Source: Mitsuaria sp. GD03876 (GTDB taxonomy: Bacteria; Pseudomonadota; Gammaproteobacteria; Burkholderiales; Burkholderiaceae_C). From it: a DNA stretch of 64,000 nucleotides. A model generated the notes under the pieces. The model made no database searches, was not told where the DNA came from, and saw only the letters and a list, made by a program, of their open reading frames with translations. Positions 36,435 through 46,542 of this stretch are shown here, one piece after another. The position numbers were made by a program, and so were the translations under genes. The DNA is taken from the NCBI RefSeq assembly GCF_029840635.1, contig NZ_JAOCCU010000002.1, positions 62,001 through 126,000 of the forward strand, read 5' to 3'. The first letter of the stretch is position 1, and each line of letters opens with the position of its first letter.

Positions 36435-36540
36435 TTTCCAAGGGGCCGGGCGTGACCGTCCCGTGAGGGATCGCGCCCGGACCGCGCAGCGTTGCACACG
36501 CCGGGATCGGTGGTTTCCCGGGGCTTTCGAGGGCTTGGAG

Positions 36541-36546
36541 GATAAT
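36541..36546 (+). promoter_or_regulatory. candidate -10 element of rhlE (possible leaderless mRNA)
   Basis: GATAAT ends exactly 8 nt before the rhlE ATG. GGAGG immediately upstream of it would be 14 nt from the ATG and overlaps the promoter, so it is unlikely to act as a ribosome binding site. Confidence 0.45.
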
Positions 36547-36554
36547 CCGCGCCC

Positions 36555-38090
36555 ATGACCGACACCACCCCGACGCCGAGCCCCCGTTTCGACACGCTGC
36601 CGCTGGACCCCAAGCTGCTGCGCGCCGTGTCCGATCAGGGCTACGCGACGATGACGCCCATCCAGGCCAAGGCGATCCCGATCGTCCTGTCCGGCCGCGA
36701 TGTGATGGGCGCCGCGCAGACCGGCACCGGCAAGACCGCCGCGTTCTCGATCCCGCTGCTGCAGCGCATGCTCAAGCACGAGAACGCCTCGATGTCGCCC
36801 GCCCGCCATCCGGTGCGCGCGCTCGTGCTGGCCCCGACCCGGGAGCTCGCCGACCAGGTCGCCAACAACGTCAAGGCCTACGCCAAGCACACGCAGCTGC
36901 GCGTGGCCTGCGTGTTCGGCGGCATCGACATGAAGCCCCAGACGCTGCAGCTCAAGGCCGGCGTCGAAGTGCTGATCGCCACGCCCGGCCGGCTGCTCGA
37001 CCACATCGAGGCCAAGAACGCCGTGCTCAACCACGTCGAGTACGTCGTGCTCGACGAGGCCGACCGGATGCTGGACATCGGCTTCCTGCCCGACCTGCAG
37101 CGCATCCTGAGCTACCTGCCCAAGACGCGCCAGACGCTGCTGTTCTCGGCGACCTTCTCGCCGGAGATCAAGAAGCTGGCCCAGAGCTACCTGCAGGAGC
37201 CGGAGCTGGTCGAGGTCGCCCGACCGAACGCCACCGCCTCGACCGTCGAGCAGCGCTTCTTCAGCGTCGACGACGACGACAAGCGCGCCGCGGTCAAGCA
37301 GTTGCTGCGCCAGCGCGAGATCCGCCAGGCGATCGTGTTCGTGAACTCCAAGCTCGGCGCGGCGCGCCTGGCCCGCGCCTTCGAGCGCGACGGCTTGCGG
37401 ACCGCCGCCCTGCACGGCGACAAGTCCCAGGACGAGCGGCTGAAGTCGCTCGAGGCGTTCAAGCGCGGCGAGGTCGACCTGCTGGTCGCCACGGACGTGG
37501 CCGCCCGCGGCCTGGACATCGCCGACCTGCCGGCGGTCTTCAACTTCGACGTGCCGTTCAACGCCGAGGACTACGTGCACCGCATCGGCCGCACCGGCCG
37601 CGCCGGCGCCTCGGGCCTGGCCTTCACGCTGGTGACCAAGGGCGACGCGCGCCTGGTCGGCGACATCGAGAAGCTGATCAAGCGCAAGCTGGACCTGGAA
37701 CCGATCGAGCTCGAGGAAACGCGCCGCCGCTTCGACGGCGACCGGGGCGATCGCGGTGATCGCGGTCCGCGCGCCGATCGAGGCGATCGTGGCGGCGAGC
37801 GAGGCGAGGACCGCGGCGGCGAGCGCCGCGACTTCCGCCGCGAGCGCGAGGATCGCCGGGACGAGGCCTACGGCGCGCACGCGCCGGCCCGCGCGCCGCA
37901 ACGCCAGTCCTACGACCCGCTGTTCGACAAGCCCTATGAAGCCAGCGAGCGCGTCGAGGCGCCGTCCTGGGAGAAGGGCCCGGCCGGCGCGACGCGAGGG
38001 AGCGTGTCGTCCAACATCAAGCCGAAGAAGAAGGTCGCGGCGCTGTTCGGCGCCAAGCGGCCGCCGGTCACCGCCGACAGCGAATCCTGA
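36555..38090 (+). CDS. rhlE: DEAD-box ATP-dependent RNA helicase RhlE
   Basis: A 511-residue helicase with a Q motif (GYATMTPIQAKAIP), Walker A AQTGTGKT (about 55-62), PTRELADQV, VLDEADRMLDIGF, SAT and the C-terminal HRIGRTGRAG. After about residue 390 comes a low-complexity Arg/Asp/Gly tail (GDRGDRGDRG repeats) and a basic end (NIKPKKKVAAL), as is usual for RhlE. It remodels RNA in ribosome maturation and the degradosome. It is monocistronic, followed by a terminator at 38118-38150. Confidence 0.95.
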   Translation: MTDTTPTPSPRFDTLPLDPKLLRAVSDQGYATMTPIQAKAIPIVLSGRDVMGAAQTGTGKTAAFSIPLLQRMLKHENASMSPARHPVRALVLAPTRELADQVANNVKAYAKHTQLRVACVFGGIDMKPQTLQLKAGVEVLIATPGRLLDHIEAKNAVLNHVEYVVLDEADRMLDIGFLPDLQRILSYLPKTRQTLLFSATFSPEIKKLAQSYLQEPELVEVARPNATASTVEQRFFSVDDDDKRAAVKQLLRQREIRQAIVFVNSKLGAARLARAFERDGLRTAALHGDKSQDERLKSLEAFKRGEVDLLVATDVAARGLDIADLPAVFNFDVPFNAEDYVHRIGRTGRAGASGLAFTLVTKGDARLVGDIEKLIKRKLDLEPIELEETRRRFDGDRGDRGDRGPRADRGDRGGERGEDRGGERRDFRREREDRRDEAYGAHAPARAPQRQSYDPLFDKPYEASERVEAPSWEKGPAGATRGSVSSNIKPKKKVAALFGAKRPPVTADSES

Positions 38091-38117
38091 TCGCGCCTCG
38101 CGCCGACCAGGAACAGC

Positions 38118-38150
38118 AAGGCCGGACCGCCGTGAGGCGTCCGGCCTTTC
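38118..38150. terminator. rho-independent terminator after rhlE
   Basis: AAGGCCGGAC (38118-38127) pairs with GTCCGGCCTT (38139-38148), then TTCGTTT. It lies between convergent rhlE and the methylase gene and is probably bidirectional. Confidence 0.85.
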
Positions 38151-38163
38151 GTTTGGGTGGGGC

Positions 38164-38955
38164 TCAGCGCGCGCCGAGGATCGCGAACACCGCTGGCACC
38201 TTGTCCGGCAGCGCCTTCGGCGCCTTGCGCCATTGCGCGACGGTGGCCGAATGCGTCCACGCGTCCTTCAGGCTCAGCCCGCAACTGACCGACAGCCAGG
38301 AGCCCGGCTTCAGCGTCGCCAGCAGCGCCTGCAGCAGCGCGGCGTTGCGATAGGGCGTCTCGATCATCAACTGCGTCTGCTGCTCCCGCGCGGACGCGGC
38401 CTCCAGTGCCTTGAGCCGGGTCGCGCGCTCGACGGCGTCGACCGGCAGGTAACCGACGAAGGCGAAGCTCTGGCCGTTCAGGCCGCTGGCGGCGATCGCC
38501 ATCAGCAACGAGCTCGGGCCGACCAGCGGCACGACCTCGATGCCGGCCGCATGCGCGGCCGCCACGAGCCGGGCGCCCGGGTCGGCCACCGCCGGCATGC
38601 CGGCCTCGGAGATCAGGCCCACGTCGACCCCGTCCAGCGCCGGCTGCAGCAAGGCCGCCCAGGCCTTGTCCTCGGCCGCCGCCGCGGTGGCGGCGGTCGA
38701 CGCCGGGCCGCGGCCCTTGGGCGGACGCGGGAGTTCCTCGATCCGCTGCTCCTGCAGCGGCGCCGCCAGTGGATGGGTCGCGCCGACGCGCTTCAGGAAC
38801 GCGCGCGTGGTCTTGGCGTTCTCGGCCGCCCAGTGCGTGATCGACGCGGCGCGCGCCAGCACGGCGTCGGGCAGGATCTCGCGCAGGTCGACCTCCTGGC
38901 CCTCCATGCCGAAGTCCAGGGTGTTGGGAACGAGGTAGAGGCGGCCGCGGGTCAT
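38164..38955 (-). CDS. SAM-dependent methyltransferase, tetrapyrrole-methylase fold (RsmI-like)
   Basis: A 263-residue protein of the RsmI/YraL-type superfamily. GLISEAGMPAVADPGARLVAAAH at about 110-132 is the SAM-binding signature, followed by VVPLVGPSSLLMAIAASGLNGQSFAFVGYLP, as in 16S rRNA 2'-O-methyltransferase I. The N-terminus (RGRLYLVPNTLDFG) differs from canonical RsmI, and an Ala-rich insert lies at about 83-98, so this looks like the divergent paralogue group rather than RsmI itself. Substrate unknown. It precedes maf on the minus strand with about 80 nt between. Confidence 0.8.
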   Translation of the reverse strand: MTRGRLYLVPNTLDFGMEGQEVDLREILPDAVLARAASITHWAAENAKTTRAFLKRVGATHPLAAPLQEQRIEELPRPPKGRGPASTAATAAAAEDKAWAALLQPALDGVDVGLISEAGMPAVADPGARLVAAAHAAGIEVVPLVGPSSLLMAIAASGLNGQSFAFVGYLPVDAVERATRLKALEAASAREQQTQLMIETPYRNAALLQALLATLKPGSWLSVSCGLSLKDAWTHSATVAQWRKAPKALPDKVPAVFAILGAR

Positions 38956-39033
38956 CGGGAACTCTCGAGAGGCAGGAAGGGGAAGGTGGGGCGGCGCGAC
39001 GCTCGGGCAGTCGGTCGCGGGCTCAAGGTGGGG

Positions 39034-39645
39034 TCAGGGCAGTCGGCTCATCACGTCGAGCCCGCCCCGGCGCAGCAGCGCCGCGGTGCGGATCAGCGGC
39101 AGGCCGATCAACGCGGTCGGATCGTCGGACTCGATCGCCTCCAGCAGCGCGATGCCCAGGCCCTCGGCCTTGGCGCTGCCGGCGCAGTCGTAGGGTTGCT
39201 CGGCGCGCAGGTAGCGCTCGATCTCGGCGTCGCTCAAGGCGCGGAAGCGGACCCGCACTGGCGCCAGGTCCTCGGCGGCGAAACCGCTCGCCGCGCACAC
39301 CACCGCCAACGCGGTCTGGAACACGACGGTGCGGCCGCGCATCGCGCGCAGCTGCTCGACGGCGCGTTCGTGCGTGCCGGGCTTGCCCAGCGGCTGGCCG
39401 TCCAGGTCCGCGACCTGGTCGGCGCCGATCACCAGCGCCTCCGGAAAGCGCGCCGCCACCGCGCGCGCCTTGGCCAGCGCCAGCCGGCGCGCGAGCGCCG
39501 CGGGCGATTCGCCCGGCTGCGGCGTCTCGTCGACCTCGGGCGAGGCGACGTCGAACGGCACGCGCAGGCGCTCCAGCAGGTCGCGCCGGTAGCGCGAGGT
39601 GGACCCCAGGATCAGCGTCCGGGGCGGCTCGGAAAGGGCGGTCAT
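39034..39645 (-). CDS. Maf-family nucleotide pyrophosphatase (YceF-type)
   Basis: A 203-residue protein beginning LILGSTSRYRRDLLERL, the Maf signature, with ETPQPGESP and the active-site region LVIGADQVADLDGQPLGKP (D70-like aspartate). YceF-type Maf proteins hydrolyse m7GTP and related modified nucleotides. The neighbour yceD is divergent, as often seen with maf/yceF. The start at 39645 is preferred to 39663 because GAGAAT (minus strand, 39659-39654) sits 8 nt before it, the same spacing as in other candidate leaderless genes here. Confidence 0.9.
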   Translation of the reverse strand: MTALSEPPRTLILGSTSRYRRDLLERLRVPFDVASPEVDETPQPGESPAALARRLALAKARAVAARFPEALVIGADQVADLDGQPLGKPGTHERAVEQLRAMRGRTVVFQTALAVVCAASGFAAEDLAPVRVRFRALSDAEIERYLRAEQPYDCAGSAKAEGLGIALLEAIESDDPTALIGLPLIRTAALLRRGGLDVMSRLP

Positions 39646-39653
39646 GGGGCGGG

Positions 39654-39687
39654 ATTCTCCCATCGGGGGAAGGGCGGCTCGTACACT
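39654..39687. promoter_or_regulatory. divergent -10 elements in the maf/yceD spacer
   Basis: The 50-bp spacer has TACACT at 39682-39687 (plus), 8 nt before the yceD ATG, and GAGAAT (minus strand, 39659-39654), 8 nt before the maf ATG. Neither gene has a Shine-Dalgarno sequence, so both messages may be leaderless. Confidence 0.42.
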
Positions 39688-39695
39688 TGCGCCCC

Positions 39696-40259
39696 ATGAA
39701 ATCGCGTTCGTACGATCCGTTGAAGCTCGATGTCGAGGCCTTCGTCCGCGAGGGCGCCTCGCTCGAGGGCGAGTGGCCCGCGCCGAGCCTGCCGCGCCTG
39801 GCCGAGTCCGCCGCGCCCGAGTCCGACCCGGCCCAGTGGCCGCCCGTGACCTGGGCCGCCCATGGCGAGCTGCGCACGCCCAAGGGCGGCGACGCGCAGC
39901 TGTGGCTCGAGTTGTCCGCCCAGGCGCAGGTCGCGCTCACCTGCCAGCGCTGCCTGAAGCCGGTGCGTGAGGACCTGGCGGTGTCGCGCTGGTTCCGCTT
40001 CGTCAAGGACGAGGACCAGGCCGCCGAGCTGGACATGGATTCCGACGACGACGTGCTGGCGCTGGCGCGCCACCTCAACCTGCGCGAGCTGGTCGAGGAC
40101 GAACTGCTGCTGACGCTGCCGGTGGTCCCGCGCCACGAGGAGTGCCCCGAGCCGCTGCCGCATGCCAATGTCGAGGAGGACGACGCGCCGGCGCAGGAGC
40201 GCCCGAACCCGTTCGCGGCCCTGGCCGCGCTCAAGAAGGGCGGCGCCGGCAAGGCGTGA
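39696..40259 (+). CDS. yceD: YceD/DUF177 family protein (23S rRNA accumulation)
   Basis: A 187-residue protein with the DUF177 features: LTCQRCLKPV (about 87-96), the acidic WFRFVKDEDQAAELDMDSDDD stretch, and LNLRELVEDELLLTLPVVPRHEECPE. YceD proteins are linked to 23S rRNA accumulation and are nearly always followed by rpmF, as here (244 bp downstream). The start is ATG 39696 with TACACT 8 nt upstream and no ribosome binding site. Confidence 0.92.
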   Translation: MKSRSYDPLKLDVEAFVREGASLEGEWPAPSLPRLAESAAPESDPAQWPPVTWAAHGELRTPKGGDAQLWLELSAQAQVALTCQRCLKPVREDLAVSRWFRFVKDEDQAAELDMDSDDDVLALARHLNLRELVEDELLLTLPVVPRHEECPEPLPHANVEEDDAPAQERPNPFAALAALKKGGAGKA

Positions 40260-40305
40260 AGTCCGGGCGGCGCGGGGCGGCGATGGCGGTTCCCACCGCA
40301 AGGAT

Positions 40306-40335
40306 TTGCCGGTCGCGTGTCGCCTGTGCTATAGT
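40306..40335 (+). promoter_or_regulatory. rpmF promoter
   Basis: TTGCCG (40306-40311), an 18-bp spacer, and the extended -10 TGC-TATAGT (40327-40335) form a good sigma-70 promoter, predicting a 5' leader of about 160 nt. The leader contains small hairpins such as CTCGAG-TTCT-CTCGAG (about 40433-40446), whose function is unknown. Confidence 0.65.
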
Positions 40336-40503
40336 TTCCGGCTTTCCCGGTTCGAAATGAGCGTCCATGTGGGCGCCGCGCCGGGACCGAGGCGTCGGTA
40401 GCGGAGCATCCTCGTCGGATCCGCGGCACAGCTCGAGTTCTCTCGAGAGCCCGAGCAAGCCTCGAACCACCGAAGCCCGCCGAAGCCTTTAGGAGAATCA
40501 ATC

Positions 40504-40689
40504 ATGGCCGTTCAGCAAAACAAGAAGTCCCCGTCCAAGCGCGGCATGCACCGCTCGCACAATGCCCTGGGCACCCCGGGCACCGCGATCGAGCCGACCA
40601 CCGGCGAAGTGCATCTGCGTCACCACATCAGCCCCAACGGCTTCTACCGTGGCCGCAAGGTGCTGAAGACCAAGGCCGACGCCGCCTGA
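40504..40689 (+). CDS. rpmF: 50S ribosomal protein L32
   Basis: A 61-residue protein, [20 protein letters not shown], with the conserved L32 body [17 protein letters not shown] good ribosome binding site, AGGAG, precedes the ATG. Its place between yceD and plsX is the standard bacterial arrangement linking ribosome and fatty-acid synthesis genes. The four zinc-ribbon cysteines are absent, as in other cysteine-free L32 proteins of Proteobacteria. Confidence 0.97.
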   Translation: MAVQQNKKSPSKRGMHRSHNALGTPGTAIEPTTGEVHLRHHISPNGFYRGRKVLKTKADAA

Positions 40690-40752
40690 TCGACATCGAT
40701 CAGCCGGCCCGGACAGCGCCCCGCGGCGCGTCCGCCTGGTCCCACGAATGAA

Positions 40753-40789
40753 GAAAGCCCGGTTTCGCTGTCAGCGTCGCCGGGCTTTC
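40753..40789 (+). terminator. rho-independent terminator or attenuator between rpmF and plsX
   Basis: GAAAGCCCGG (40753-40762) pairs with CCGGGCTTTC (40780-40789), and the loop contains a further CGCTG/CAGCG stem. The T-run after it is weak (GCATTTCC). Partial readthrough into plsX is plausible. Confidence 0.7.
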
Positions 40790-40889
40790 GCATTTCCGGT
40801 CTTCCTTCCGGAAGGGTGTCCCTGTCGCGCACGCTTCTTGCAGGCTCGCTACAGTCGCACCTTCGACCGGTGATTTTTCTCAGGTTTCG

Positions 40890-42023
40890 ATGACCGCATC
40901 TCCCGCCACCCGCTCATCGCCCTCCGCCGAGCCGCTCCGCCTGGCGGTGGACTGCATGGGCGGCGACCACGGCCCGTCCGTGACGCTCCCGGCCTGCCAG
41001 GCCTTCCTCGCCGCGCATCCGCAGGCGGAGCTGCTGCTCGTGGGCCAGCCCGAGGCGCTGCGGGCCGCCGCCGCCTGGCCGCGGACCCGCATCGTCCCGG
41101 CCAGCGAGGTCGTCAGCATGGACGACCCCATCGAGGTCGCGCTGCGCCGCAAGAAGGACTCGTCGATGCGGGTCGCGATCTCGCTGCTGAAGGCGGGCAA
41201 GGACGGCTCGCCGGCGCTGGCGCAGGCCTGCGTCTCGGCCGGCAACACCGGCGCGCTGATGGCGGTCGCCAAGTACCTGCTCAAGACGCTCGAGGGCATC
41301 GACCGCCCGGCCATCGCCACGGTGATGCCCAACCAGGTCGGCGGCTTCACCACGGTGCTGGACCTGGGCGCCAACGTCGACTGCGGCCCCGAGCACCTGC
41401 TGCAGTTCGCGGTGATGGGCAGCGCGCTGGTGTCGGCGGTCGACGGCAAGGAGAACCCCTCCGTCGGGCTGCTGAACATCGGCGAGGAAATGATCAAGGG
41501 CAACGAGACCATCAAGCGCGCCGGCGAACTGCTGCGCGAGGTGGCCGCCCATGACCAGATCAATTTCCACGGCAACGTGGAAGGCAACGACATCTTCAAG
41601 GGCACGACGGATGTCGTCGTTTGCGACGGATTTGTCGGCAACGTGGCGCTAAAAACCGCCGAAGGCCTGGCCAGCATGATCTCCAGCTTCATCAAGGCGG
41701 AGTTCACGCGCACCCCCTGGACCAAGGCGATCGCGCTGCTGGCGATGCCGGTGCTGCAGCGTTTCAGGAACCGCGTCGACCATCGCCGCTTCAACGGCGC
41801 GGCACTGCTGGGCCTGCGCGGCCTGGTGTTCAAGAGCCACGGATCGGCCGATGCGTTCGCGTTCGAGCAGGCCTTGAACCGGGCGTATGATGCGGCCCGC
41901 AACCGGCTCCTAGACCGGGTTCACGATCGCATCGTCGCGACGCTGCAGGCGCTTCCGGCCCCTGCGCCAGAGGAGGGCGGCGATGCAGGAGACAAGGCGG
42001 CCACCGCCGCCCACGCTGCATGA
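40890..42023 (+). CDS. plsX: phosphate acyltransferase PlsX
   Basis: A 377-residue enzyme with [14 protein letters not shown] at about 17-30, [36 protein letters not shown] and [18 protein letters not shown], all PlsX hallmarks. It converts acyl-ACP to acyl-phosphate for phospholipid synthesis at the inner membrane. It overlaps fabH by 4 nt. A possible -10 (TACAGT, 40850-40855) lies upstream but has no clear -35, so transcription may come partly from rpmF. Confidence 0.96.
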   Translation: MTASPATRSSPSAEPLRLAVDCMGGDHGPSVTLPACQAFLAAHPQAELLLVGQPEALRAAAAWPRTRIVPASEVVSMDDPIEVALRRKKDSSMRVAISLLKAGKDGSPALAQACVSAGNTGALMAVAKYLLKTLEGIDRPAIATVMPNQVGGFTTVLDLGANVDCGPEHLLQFAVMGSALVSAVDGKENPSVGLLNIGEEMIKGNETIKRAGELLREVAAHDQINFHGNVEGNDIFKGTTDVVVCDGFVGNVALKTAEGLASMISSFIKAEFTRTPWTKAIALLAMPVLQRFRNRVDHRRFNGAALLGLRGLVFKSHGSADAFAFEQALNRAYDAARNRLLDRVHDRIVATLQALPAPAPEEGGDAGDKAATAAHAA

Positions 42024-43009
42024 CCACTGCTTCCACGCGCTTCGCCCGCATCCTCGGTACGGGCAGCTACCTGCCCGCCAATCGCGTCACCAACTCGGCC
42101 CTGGCGGAACGCCTCGCCCGCGACGGGATCGAGACCTCGCATGAATGGATCGTCGAGCGGACCGGCATCCACGCCCGCCACTTCGCCGACCCGCATGTCA
42201 CCGCCAGCGACCTCGCGCTGCCGGCCTGCCTGGCCGCGCTCGAGTCGGCCGGCGTCCGCGCCGAGGAGATCGACCTGATCATCGTCGCCACGTCCACGCC
42301 GGACATGGTGTTCCCCTCCACCGCCTGCCTGCTGCAGCACAAGCTGGGCATCCACGGCTGCGCCGCGTTCGACGTGCAGGCGGTCTGCTCGGGCTTCGTC
42401 TACGCGCTGACCGTCGCCGACGCGATGATCAAGAGCGGCGCCGCGACCAAGGCGCTGGTGATCGGCTCGGAGGTGTTCTCGCGCATCCTCGACTTCAAGG
42501 ACCGCACGACCTGCGTGCTGTTCGGCGACGGCGCCGGCGCGGTGGTGCTCGGCGCCAGCGACGAGCCCGGCATCCTCGCCAGCGAGCTGCATGCCGACGG
42601 CCGCCATGTCGACATCCTGTGCACCCCGGGCACCGTGTCCGGCGGCGAGGTCCTGGGCCATCCGCTGCTGAAGATGGACGGCCAGGCGGTGTTCAAGCTG
42701 GCGGTCGGCGTGCTGGAGAAGGTCGCGCGCTCGGTGCTCGACAAGGCCGGCCGCACCGATGCCGACATCGACTGGCTGATCCCCCACCAGGCCAACATCC
42801 GGATCATGCAGGGCACGGCCAAGAAGCTGAAGATGCCCCTGGACAAGCTGATCGTGACCGTCGACGAGCACGGCAACACCTCCGCCGCCTCGATTCCGCT
42901 GGCGCTGGACGTGGCCGTGCGCGCCGGCAAGATCAAGCGCGGCGACACGGTGATGCTGGAAGGCGTCGGCGGCGGCTTCACCTGGGGCGCGGTGCTGCTG
43001 GATTTCTGA
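42020..43009 (+). CDS. fabH: 3-oxoacyl-[ACP] synthase III
   Basis: A 329-residue condensing enzyme with the catalytic triad C123 ([10 protein letters not shown]), H256 ([10 protein letters not shown]) and N286 (EHGNTSAAS). It starts fatty-acid synthesis by condensing acetyl-CoA with malonyl-ACP. The ATG overlaps the plsX stop. The 116-bp gap to fabD contains TATATAGA (about 43097-43104) but no clear promoter. Confidence 0.96.
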   Translation: MTTASTRFARILGTGSYLPANRVTNSALAERLARDGIETSHEWIVERTGIHARHFADPHVTASDLALPACLAALESAGVRAEEIDLIIVATSTPDMVFPSTACLLQHKLGIHGCAAFDVQAVCSGFVYALTVADAMIKSGAATKALVIGSEVFSRILDFKDRTTCVLFGDGAGAVVLGASDEPGILASELHADGRHVDILCTPGTVSGGEVLGHPLLKMDGQAVFKLAVGVLEKVARSVLDKAGRTDADIDWLIPHQANIRIMQGTAKKLKMPLDKLIVTVDEHGNTSAASIPLALDVAVRAGKIKRGDTVMLEGVGGGFTWGAVLLDF

Positions 43010-43125
43010 TGGATCGCTGACGGCGGCGTCCGCGTCGATGCCGCCACGCGCTTCCCGCCGGCCGTCCCGGCGCGAGGCCGCGCGTTCCTCCTTCTCTATA
43101 TAGACAGTCTCGGATTCGAACCGCC

Positions 43126-44067
43126 ATGAGCAAGAACTTCGCAATCGTCTTCCCCGGCCAGGGTTCGCAATCGGTCGGCATGCTGGACGCCTGGGGCGAC
43201 CATCCGGAAGTCGTCCGCACGCTGGCCGAGGCCTCGGCCGCCCTGGGCGAGGACATCGGCGCGCTGATCCAGCAAGGTCCCAAGGAGCAACTGGACCTGA
43301 CCACCAACACCCAGCCGGTGATGCTGACCGCCGGCATCGCCTGCTACCGCGCCTGGATCGCCGAGACCGGCCTGGTGCCGTCGGCCGCGGCCGGCCACTC
43401 GCTGGGCGAGTACACCGCGCTGGTCGCCGCCGGCGCGCTGAGCCTGGCCGACGCGCTGCCGCTGGTGCGCTTCCGCGCGCGGGCGATGCAGGAAGCGGTG
43501 CCGGTGGGCACCGGCGCGATGTCGGCCATCCTGGGCCTGGACGCCGCGGTGGTCCGCGAGGTCTGCCAGCAGGTCGCCGCCGAGACGGGCGAGGTCGTCG
43601 AGGCCGTCAACTTCAACGATCCGAAGCAGACGGTGATCGCCGGCTCCAAGGGCGGCATCGAGAAGGCCAACGAGGCGCTCAAGGCCGCGGGCGCCAAGCG
43701 CGCGCTGCCGCTGCCGGTGTCGGCGCCGTTCCACTCCAGCCTGATGAAGCCCGCGGCCGACCGCCTGCGCGAGCAGCTCGCCGCGGTGACGTTCGCGCCG
43801 GCCGCGTTCCCGGTGATCAACAACATCGACGTCGCCGTGACCGACGATCCCGTCGCGCTGCGCGACGCGCTGTACCGCCAGGCGTTCGGCCCGGTGCGCT
43901 GGGTCGAGGTCATGCAGGCGCTCAAGGCCCGCGGCCTGGGCACCGTCATCGAGTGCGGCCCCGGCAAGGTGCTGGCCGGCATGGCCAAGCGCATCGACGC
44001 CGAACTCGCCGCCGCCACGGTGCTCGACCCGGCCTCGCTGGCCGAGGCCCGGGCGCTGCTGGCCTGA
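43126..44067 (+). CDS. fabD: malonyl-CoA:ACP transacylase
   Basis: A 313-residue enzyme: FPGQGSQ at the N-terminus, the GHSLGEY nucleophile motif with S92, and H204 in SAPFHSSLM. It loads malonyl groups on ACP for fatty-acid elongation. It is followed after 28 nt by fabG with a purine-rich ribosome binding site (AGAGGA). Confidence 0.96.
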   Translation: MSKNFAIVFPGQGSQSVGMLDAWGDHPEVVRTLAEASAALGEDIGALIQQGPKEQLDLTTNTQPVMLTAGIACYRAWIAETGLVPSAAAGHSLGEYTALVAAGALSLADALPLVRFRARAMQEAVPVGTGAMSAILGLDAAVVREVCQQVAAETGEVVEAVNFNDPKQTVIAGSKGGIEKANEALKAAGAKRALPLPVSAPFHSSLMKPAADRLREQLAAVTFAPAAFPVINNIDVAVTDDPVALRDALYRQAFGPVRWVEVMQALKARGLGTVIECGPGKVLAGMAKRIDAELAAATVLDPASLAEARALLA

Positions 44068-44095
44068 CGACCCCTTTCGTTCCAGAGGATTTCCC

Positions 44096-44833
44096 ATGTC
44101 CGACAACAAGCAAGTGGCGCTGGTGACCGGCGCCAGCCGAGGCATCGGCCGCGCGATCGCGCTGACCCTGGCCCAGAAGGGCTTCGTCGTGATCGGCACC
44201 GCGACCAGCGAGTCCGGCGCGCAGGCGATCACCGAGGCGCTGGCCCCCCACGGCGGCCGCGGCGCGGTCCTGAACGTCAACGACGGCGCGGCGGTCGACG
44301 CGCTGATCGATGCGATCGTCAAGCAGGACGGCGGCATCCAGGTGCTGGTCAACAACGCCGGCATCACCAAGGACATGCTGTCGATGCGCATGAAGGACGA
44401 GGACTGGGACGCGGTCCTGGACACCAACCTGAAGGCGGTGTTCCGCGCCAGCCGCGCGGTGATGCGTCCGATGATGAAGCAGCGCTACGGCCGCATCGTC
44501 AACATCACCTCGGTGGTGGGGGCGTCCGGCAACGCGGGCCAGGCCAACTACGCCGCGGCCAAGGCCGGCGTCGCGGGCATGACGCGTGCCCTGGCCCGGG
44601 AGCTGGGCAGCCGCTCGGTGACCGTCAACTGCGTGGCGCCCGGCTTCATCGCCACCGACATGACCGACGTGCTGCCCGAGGCGCAGAAGACCGCGCTGCT
44701 GGCGCAGATCCCGGCGGGCCGCCTGGGCGACCCGGCCGAGATCGCCCATGCGGTGGCGTTCCTGGCGTCGCCGGAGGCCAGCTACATCACCGGCGTCGAG
44801 CTGCACGTCAATGGCGGCATGTACATGAATTGA
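44096..44833 (+). CDS. fabG: 3-oxoacyl-[ACP] reductase
   Basis: A 245-residue SDR reductase: TGASRGIG (11-18), NNAG (86-89), and catalytic S139, Y152 and K156 (NYAAAKAG). It reduces beta-ketoacyl-ACP with NADPH. The length and C-terminal GVELHVNGGMYMN are typical FabG. A 185-bp gap follows before acpP, probably with a separate acpP promoter. Confidence 0.96.
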   Translation: MSDNKQVALVTGASRGIGRAIALTLAQKGFVVIGTATSESGAQAITEALAPHGGRGAVLNVNDGAAVDALIDAIVKQDGGIQVLVNNAGITKDMLSMRMKDEDWDAVLDTNLKAVFRASRAVMRPMMKQRYGRIVNITSVVGASGNAGQANYAAAKAGVAGMTRALARELGSRSVTVNCVAPGFIATDMTDVLPEAQKTALLAQIPAGRLGDPAEIAHAVAFLASPEASYITGVELHVNGGMYMN

Positions 44834-44973
44834 GGTGGACGCCGCCCCTCGCGGGCGGGCCACCCACCGGATTCACCCGGCCGGTGTGGGGCTGATAGAG
44901 TGCGAGCGCGCGCCGTATCCATCGTGGAAGGCGCGCCTCGGGAGGTCCGACTAGGGGCGCCACTCTAAGGCCT

Positions 44974-44979
44974 TAGAAT
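44974..44979 (+). promoter_or_regulatory. candidate -10 element for acpP
   Basis: TAGAAT lies 39 nt before the acpP ATG and is the best -10-like hexamer in the fabG-acpP gap; the -35 is poorly matched. An extra promoter here would fit the high ACP demand. Confidence 0.35.
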
Positions 44980-44994
44980 CCCGGGTTGTTCTAG

Positions 44995-45258
<264 letters not shown>

Positions 45259-45267
45259 GCAAGCAGC

Positions 45268-46515
45268 ATGAGCCGTCGTCGCGTCGTCGTCACCGGTCTC
45301 GGCCTGATCTCGCCCGTGGGCAACACGGTCGAGCAGGGCTGGGCCAACATCGTGGCCGGTCGGACCGGCATCGACACCATCACCCGTTTCGATGCCAGCA
45401 ACCTGGCCTGCCATTTCGCTGGCGAGGTCAAGGACTTCAAGGTGGATGACTACATCCCCGCGAAGGAAGCCCGCCACATGGACACGTTCATCCATTACGG
45501 GCTGGCGGCATCGTTGCAGGCGATCCGCGACGCGGGGCTGCCCACGGGCGACGCGCTCGACCCGGCGCTCGCGGAACGCATCGGCGTGCTCGTCGGCTCG
45601 GGCATCGGCGGCTTGCCGATGATCGAGGAAACCCACGCGGAACTGACCAATCGCGGCCCGCGCCGCATCAGTCCGTTCTTCGTGCCGGCCTCGATCATCA
45701 ACATGATCTCGGGCCATGTCTCGATCCAGTGCGGCTTCAAGGGGCCGAACCTGGCGATCGTGACGGCCTGCACCACGGGTCTGCACAGCATCGGCCAGGC
45801 CGGCCGCATGATCGAGGCGGGCGACGCCGACGTCATGGTCGCCGGCGGCTCGGAGTCGACGGTGTCCCCGCTGGGCGTCGGCGGTTTCGCCGCGGCCCGC
45901 GCGCTGTCCACCCGCAACGACGATCCCAAGACCGCGTCCCGTCCCTGGGACAAGGACCGCGACGGCTTCGTGCTCGGCGAGGGCGCCGGCGTGCTGGTGC
46001 TCGAGGAGTACGAGCACGCCAAGCGGCGCGGCGCCAAGATCTACGCGGAACTGGTGGGCTTCGGCATGAGCGCCGACGCGTACCACATGACCGCGCCGGA
46101 CGTGGACGGCCCGACGCGCTCGATGCGCAACGCGCTGCGCAACGCCGGACTGAACGCGGACCAGATCCAGTACATGAACGCGCATGGCACGTCCACGCCG
46201 CTGGGCGACGCCAACGAGACCAACGCGATCAAGCAGGCCTTCGGCGACTACGCCAAGGGCGGGCTGGTCGTGTCGTCGACCAAGTCGATGACCGGCCACC
46301 TGCTGGGCGGCGCCGGCGGCATCGAGTCGGTGTTCACCGTCAAGGCGATCCACGACCAGGTCGCTCCGCCGACGATCAACATCTTCAACCAGGATCCCGA
46401 GTGCGACCTGGACTACTGCGCCAACGAGGCGCGGAAGATGCCGATCGAGTACGCCGCGAAGAACAACTTCGGTTTCGGCGGCACGAACGGCACGCTGATC
46501 TTCAAGCGGATCTGA
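45268..46515 (+). CDS. fabF: 3-oxoacyl-[ACP] synthase II
   Basis: A 415-residue condensing enzyme with active-site C168 in [10 protein letters not shown] and the two histidine regions [11 protein letters not shown] and [13 protein letters not shown]. It elongates acyl-ACP, including unsaturated chains. It ends the fatty-acid gene set and is followed by a strong terminator at 46567-46591. Confidence 0.97.
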   Translation: MSRRRVVVTGLGLISPVGNTVEQGWANIVAGRTGIDTITRFDASNLACHFAGEVKDFKVDDYIPAKEARHMDTFIHYGLAASLQAIRDAGLPTGDALDPALAERIGVLVGSGIGGLPMIEETHAELTNRGPRRISPFFVPASIINMISGHVSIQCGFKGPNLAIVTACTTGLHSIGQAGRMIEAGDADVMVAGGSESTVSPLGVGGFAAARALSTRNDDPKTASRPWDKDRDGFVLGEGAGVLVLEEYEHAKRRGAKIYAELVGFGMSADAYHMTAPDVDGPTRSMRNALRNAGLNADQIQYMNAHGTSTPLGDANETNAIKQAFGDYAKGGLVVSSTKSMTGHLLGGAGGIESVFTVKAIHDQVAPPTINIFNQDPECDLDYCANEARKMPIEYAAKNNFGFGGTNGTLIFKRI

Positions 46516-46542
46516 TCCGCGAGCGCGATCCGGGCGGCGACC

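Noticed and set aside
37733-37860. GATCGCGGT-type repeats in the rhlE tail as a CRISPR or tandem-repeat element
   Set aside because: They encode the ordinary Arg-Gly-Asp-rich RhlE tail, have no spacers and are in frame.
34980-37901. Minus-strand open frame of 973 codons
   Set aside because: Low-complexity translation antisense to the WecA-like gene and rhlE, both of which carry clear family motifs.
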